NCBI RefSeq assembly: GCF_005938675.2
Contig: NZ_VCCH02000057.1
Location: 1 to 55,671, forward strand
From: Mycobacterium sp. KBS0706
GTDB taxonomy: Bacteria > Pseudomonadota > Alphaproteobacteria > DSM-16000 > Inquilinaceae
DNA: 55,671 nucleotides
Direction of reading: 5' to 3'
Of the stretch, positions 52,567-55,671 are shown one piece after another; within the stretch, counting starts at the first letter, position 1; the number at the start of each line of letters is the position of its first letter. Below the pieces are notes generated by a model that did not search any database, was not told where the DNA came from, and was given only the letters and a program-made list of their open reading frames with translations. Made by a program: the position numbers and the translations under genes.

Positions 52567-53841
52567 ATGACCATTGCGGAGTTGCGCAGAGTAGGGTTGA
52601 AAGTTTCTTCCTTCCTCTTTGCGTTTGGATTTAGCAAAGGCATAGCGTTTGCTGGGCCTCTGCTATTGTCGCAGTTAATGGCTATCGAGGATTATGGCGC
52701 GATTGAGTTTGGGTTGAGTGTCGGCGTGGTAGTTTCGCAGATAATGAGCCTTGGGGTAACCGGGGCTATTCCTCAAATGGTACTTGTTAGAAAAGACCGG
52801 AAGGTCTTAGATATTTTGTTCTTCCAGACCTTCGTGACCGGAATCTTATCATTTTTGGCTGCAGCCGTCGTCCAGGCTTCTGGCTTCGGCTGGCCCGGGA
52901 CATTCGCCTGTATCGCCGTGGCGGGAGCTGGTGCTCAAATCACCAGCAGCGTGTACTTTCGGGCTAAAGGCTGGCCATACGTGATTATGCTAGCCGACAA
53001 TCTTTCTCTGTATGTGTTTATATTAGTCGGTTTTGTTATTTTAATTGGTATTGGTACGCCCGATACACGTTCCGTTTCTATTGGATATGGTGCGGTATTC
53101 ACAGCTGTACTGGTGGCTGCGGCGGGCGGCTTGATGGTGGCGGTCCGGCCAAGCTTCTTCGCGGCCTATGGGGAGGCGATCTCAATTGGCTTCTTTATGA
53201 TGGTAAATTCGATTATCTATGTTGGCTTGGCGAATAGTTCCAGGATTTTGATCGGTACGTTCATGTCTTTGGAAGATGTTTCGCTGTATTCTATTTGTTT
53301 TCGTTTGTCGGCTTCTATAATTCTTGTTCACTCGATTGTCGTCACTGCATATTTTAAGAAGATGTATGAAGGCGATCCTGAGTGGTTTGACTGGTTTTAT
53401 ACAAGGTGCTTGGCGGCGATGCTGACCGTTGCCGTTGTGCTGGTATTGGCGTTCGATCTGTTCGCTGGCAGGTTGGTTTCGTCTTGGCGCGAGCAGATAC
53501 CGCACCTGTCGGTGATTCTTCCGATCACCTGCATTCAGGCGATCTGGTGGGTGTCCATGTCGCAGATTGCCCTGCGGCTGGATCGTGCGTTGATCACTCG
53601 GACAGCAACGGTGTGGCTGGGGGGCTGCGTTGCACTCATGGTCGCTTCCCTCGCGATCCTGGATGCTGTCGGACTTTTGAGCCTGATCAGCGCGAGTTCC
53701 GTTTTCGCCGCGACCCTCCTGCTCGCGGTTCAGATTCAGTTGCATCTTCTGCGGCGCAGCGGGGTGAATTTGCGGCGTACCAGGTTGGCCATTTGGGCGC
53801 CTCTGCTATTGGCGCCGGCTGCCTTTGGCTTTGCTGGCTAA
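52567..53841 (+). CDS. Wzx-like polysaccharide flippase
   Basis: A 424-residue protein with about 12 membrane segments. The start (FGFSKGIAFAGPLLLSQLMAIEDYGAIEFGLSVGVVVSQIMSLGV) is typical of the MOP/Wzx flippase superfamily, which moves lipid-linked repeat units to the periplasm. With the Wzy-like protein, the acyltransferase and the methyltransferase it forms a small set for altering surface polysaccharide. It is lower in GC. It is the last gene before clear chromosomal DNA, so whether it belongs to the prophage or the host is not certain. Confidence 0.75.
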   Translation: MTIAELRRVGLKVSSFLFAFGFSKGIAFAGPLLLSQLMAIEDYGAIEFGLSVGVVVSQIMSLGVTGAIPQMVLVRKDRKVLDILFFQTFVTGILSFLAAAVVQASGFGWPGTFACIAVAGAGAQITSSVYFRAKGWPYVIMLADNLSLYVFILVGFVILIGIGTPDTRSVSIGYGAVFTAVLVAAAGGLMVAVRPSFFAAYGEAISIGFFMMVNSIIYVGLANSSRILIGTFMSLEDVSLYSICFRLSASIILVHSIVVTAYFKKMYEGDPEWFDWFYTRCLAAMLTVAVVLVLAFDLFAGRLVSSWREQIPHLSVILPITCIQAIWWVSMSQIALRLDRALITRTATVWLGGCVALMVASLAILDAVGLLSLISASSVFAATLLLAVQIQLHLLRRSGVNLRRTRLAIWAPLLLAPAAFGFAG

Positions 53842-53993
53842 GACGGGCGGCGCACAGAGACGTGGGTGGGAGCGAGGTGGAGATCCCTGCTAATCGCCGT
53901 GACCAACTCCGCACTCGGGTTGCAGGTCACATTTCTCGACAGTCATAGGACCGCCCGGGCAGGATGGGCTCCGGCGGCGGCGGAAGGCGACGG

Positions 53994-55256
53994 ATGAGCG
54001 GGCAGGGGGCAGGGCAGGGCAGGCGCCGGGCGGGCCGGCTCGTCGTCTTTCTCCGGGATGCCGCCTGGCTGTCGGCCGAGCGCGCGCAGGCCTATGTCCG
54101 GGTCCTCGCCGTCATGCTGGCCATCGTCGCCGTCGGTTGGGTCGCCCTGTCGCGGGACGGGGTCACCGTCGCCGGCTTTCCGCTCGGGTCCGATTTCGTC
54201 AGCTTCTGGGCGGCCTCCGGGCTCGCGCTGGACGGGCGGCCGGCAGCCGCCTACGACCCGGCGGCGCATTACGCCGTGCAGCGGATCGCGGTGCCGGCGA
54301 CCGACGAGAGCTACTACGCCTTCCTCTACCCGCCGGTCTTCCTGCTGGCCTGCCTGCCGCTGGCGGCGCTGCCCTATCTCTGGTCGCTGACCCTGTGGCT
54401 GGGCATCACCGGCCTGGCCTATTGGCGCTGCCTGCGCGCGCTGCTGCCGCAACGCTGGGCGGCGCTGCCGATCCTGGCCTATCCGGCGGTGCTGATGAAT
54501 GCCGGGCACGGCCAGAACGGCTTTCTCTCCACCGCCTGCTTCGGCGCGGTGATGCTGGCGCTGGACCGCCGGCCGGTGCTGGCCGGAATGGCCTTCGGCG
54601 GGCTGGTGTTCAAGCCGCACCTGGCCGTCGTGGTCCCCGTCGCCCTGGCGGCGGCCGGACGGTGGCGGACACTGATCGCCGCCGCGCTGTCGGCCTCCGC
54701 GTTGTGCCTGCTGTCCTGGCTGGTCTTCGGCACCGCCGTCTGGCGGGGCTTCCTGGCGCAGACCGCGCTGGCCCGCGCGGTGCTGGAGCAGGATCTGGTC
54801 GGCCCGGCGAAGATGGTCAGCCCCTTCGCCGCGGTCCGGCTGCTGGGCGGCGGCGTCGGCACCGCCTATGCCGCGCAGATTGCCGTCGGGCTGGCGCTGT
54901 GCGGGCTGCTGTGGGGCATCCGCCGCGCCCGTCCGTGCGGACTCGATCTCGGCGCGCTGATGGCGGCGATGGCGGCGCTGGCCTCTCCCTTCCTGCTCGA
55001 CTACGATCTGGTGCTGCTGGCGCTGCCAATGGCTTGGCTGATGGCCTCGGCGCAGCGAACCGGCTTCCGGCCGTGGGAGAAGACGGTGCTGTTCGCGGTC
55101 TTCGTCGCGCCGCTCGTCATCCGCACCGTGTCCCTCCAGCTCGAGGTCCCGCTCGGGCCGCCGGTGCTGGCCGCCTTGCTGTTCGTGGTCGCCAGCCGCG
55201 CCCTTTCGCCCTGCGAGCCCAACCAGTCTTCGGCATCATGCGCATCGCCCTGCTGA
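53994..55256 (+). CDS. GT87/DUF2029-type membrane glycosyltransferase
   Basis: A 420-residue protein from ATG 53994 (GGAAGG site). About ten hydrophobic segments begin after residue 35; the first loop has FPLGSDFVSFWAASGLALDGRPAAAYDPAAHY, and later ESYYAFLYPPVFLL and LMNAGHGQNGFLS, all marks of the family. Members use polyprenyl-phosphate sugars to decorate lipids or glycans outside the membrane. High GC and typical codon use indicate a chromosomal gene. A small membrane protein gene overlaps its end. Confidence 0.8.
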   Translation: MSGQGAGQGRRRAGRLVVFLRDAAWLSAERAQAYVRVLAVMLAIVAVGWVALSRDGVTVAGFPLGSDFVSFWAASGLALDGRPAAAYDPAAHYAVQRIAVPATDESYYAFLYPPVFLLACLPLAALPYLWSLTLWLGITGLAYWRCLRALLPQRWAALPILAYPAVLMNAGHGQNGFLSTACFGAVMLALDRRPVLAGMAFGGLVFKPHLAVVVPVALAAAGRWRTLIAAALSASALCLLSWLVFGTAVWRGFLAQTALARAVLEQDLVGPAKMVSPFAAVRLLGGGVGTAYAAQIAVGLALCGLLWGIRRARPCGLDLGALMAAMAALASPFLLDYDLVLLALPMAWLMASAQRTGFRPWEKTVLFAVFVAPLVIRTVSLQLEVPLGPPVLAALLFVVASRALSPCEPNQSSASCASPC

Positions 55257-55447
55257 TCGCGGCCATCGCCGCCTTCCTCGCCGGAATCGGAGCCTGGAGC
55301 TTCGCCATCACCGGCGACCTGGCCGGGATCGACGGCGGCCGGGCCGTCCGCATCGCCGCCGCCGCGGCGGTGGCGGCCGTGCTGCTGATCGGCGGCTTCG
55401 TGGTCCTGATCCTGCGGGGACGGTCCCGCGACCGGAAGCGCCGCTGA
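55238..55447 (+). CDS. Small two-segment membrane protein
   Basis: A 69-residue product starting 19 bases before the previous stop. Residues 4-24 and 38-59 are membrane segments (LLIAAIAAFLAGIGAWSF; IAAAAAVAAVLLIGGFVVLIL) with a basic tail. It is translationally coupled to the glycosyltransferase and probably accessory to it; the function is unknown. Confidence 0.6.
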   Translation: MRIALLIAAIAAFLAGIGAWSFAITGDLAGIDGGRAVRIAAAAAVAAVLLIGGFVVLILRGRSRDRKRR

Positions 55448-55528
55448 CCCGGCAGGCACGGGGGTTGCGTCGGCCGCCGGGCTGTGGCCGGATGCCGGAA
55501 ACCGCGGGAAGCGCAGCAGAACCAGGGC

Positions 55529-55671
55529 ATGGCCGACGATCCGATGACCGAGCCGCCGCAGCGGGTGGGGTTCCTCCTGGTGCCGAATTTCTCGATGATG
55601 GCCCTGTCGGCGGTGCTGGAGCCGTTCCGCGCCGCCAACTGGGTGGCGCGGCGCACGCTCTACGAGTGGCG
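55529..55671 (+). CDS. GlxA-family AraC-type regulator, N-terminal end (cut by window edge)
   Basis: Only 47 codons are present: a short variable start, then VGFLLVPNFSMMALSAVLEPFRAANWVARRTLYEW, the opening strand and helix of the DJ-1/PfpI-like sensor domain of GlxA-type regulators. The AraC DNA-binding part lies beyond the window. ATG 55544 is an alternative start. Such regulators often control catabolism of quaternary amines or amino acids. Confidence 0.75.
   Translation, partial: MADDPMTEPPQRVGFLLVPNFSMMALSAVLEPFRAANWVARRTLYEW

Larger units (their letters stand above)
4442..53841. mobile_element. Siphovirus-like prophage, probably defective, with an internal island
   Basis: Boundaries are set by gene content: the first phage-type gene is the S24 repressor ending at 4442, and the last cargo gene ends at 53841. 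Between them run terminase, head, neck, tail and lysis genes in the usual order on the plus strand. No integrase, transposase or replication gene is recognisable and no tRNA or convincing att repeat is visible at either edge. Both flanks look chromosomal. About 16.2 kb (9298-25507) is a later insertion into terL. The right edge is the less certain one, because the polysaccharide genes could be chromosomal. Confidence 0.75.

Noticed and set aside
4330..53965. Similar short strings near both prophage edges (CGCCCGGACAGGAG and CGCCCGGGCAGGA) as att sites
   Set aside because: Too short, mismatched and gapped for this base composition, and no integrase or tRNA supports them.
1..55671. CRISPR arrays, rRNA or tRNA genes
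   Set aside because: No regularly spaced repeats of suitable length and no recognisable RNA gene were seen on either strand.

Overview
The window is high-GC DNA from an alphaproteobacterium. The regulators, RTX export-type protein, GT87-type membrane protein and late phage genes resemble those of Rhodospirillales such as Inquilinus or Azospirillum relatives, but I cannot fix the genus. Chromosomal genes lie at both ends. On the left are a ROK regulator (cut by the window edge), a LysR regulator and an RTX-repeat secreted protein (1-4253). On the right are a GT87/DUF2029-type membrane protein, a small membrane protein and the start of a GlxA-type regulator (53994-55671).

Between them, about 4.44-53.84 kb, is a siphovirus-like prophage. 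It has a LexA/CI-like S24 repressor with three operator-like dyads, a short early region, and a late operon in standard order: TerS/TerL, portal, prohead protease, decoration protein, major capsid, neck genes, tail tube, tail assembly chaperone with a -1 frameshift site, tape measure, tail tip, central hub, and an SGNH-hydrolase fibre. These are followed by lysis genes (membrane protein, lysin with C-terminal membrane segments, overlapping Rz/Rz1-like spanins). No integrase, transposase or replication gene is recognisable, so the element is either a defective prophage or a domesticated, gene-transfer-agent-like particle locus. Frameshifts in the tape measure gene and in the next tail gene support decay, unless they are sequence errors.

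The main discovery is that terL is split. Its N-terminal third (Walker A, fused in frame to TerS) ends at 9297 and its C-terminal two thirds (Walker B and nuclease) resume at 25508. Both junctions carry the heptamer CTAYAGC, and removal of the roughly 16.2 kb between them would restore the reading frame. The insert is a visibly lower-GC defence island. It carries a McrA-like HNH nuclease, an OLD-family ATPase/TOPRIM nuclease next to a restriction-endonuclease-STAND NTPase, and a 1328-residue nuclease-STAND-HEAT protein. A second block looks like Mu-type phage relics: a coiled-coil protein, two tandem Mor-like regulators behind paired CCCAA-N4-TTGGG operators, and a protein with a Mu-type DNA-binding domain. 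The right end of the island has 13-bp repeats spaced exactly 22 bp and an inverted-repeat cluster.

Accessory cargo sits elsewhere in the prophage: a Tim44-like gene framed by two 109-bp copies of the late promoter/leader hairpin, a beta-helix tailspike-like gene, a Doc toxin-antitoxin pair, an antisense secreted protein inside the tail operon, and a lower-GC surface-polysaccharide set (hexapeptide acyltransferase, Wzy-like polymerase, methyltransferase, Wzx-like flippase) on both sides of the lysis genes, consistent with serotype conversion.
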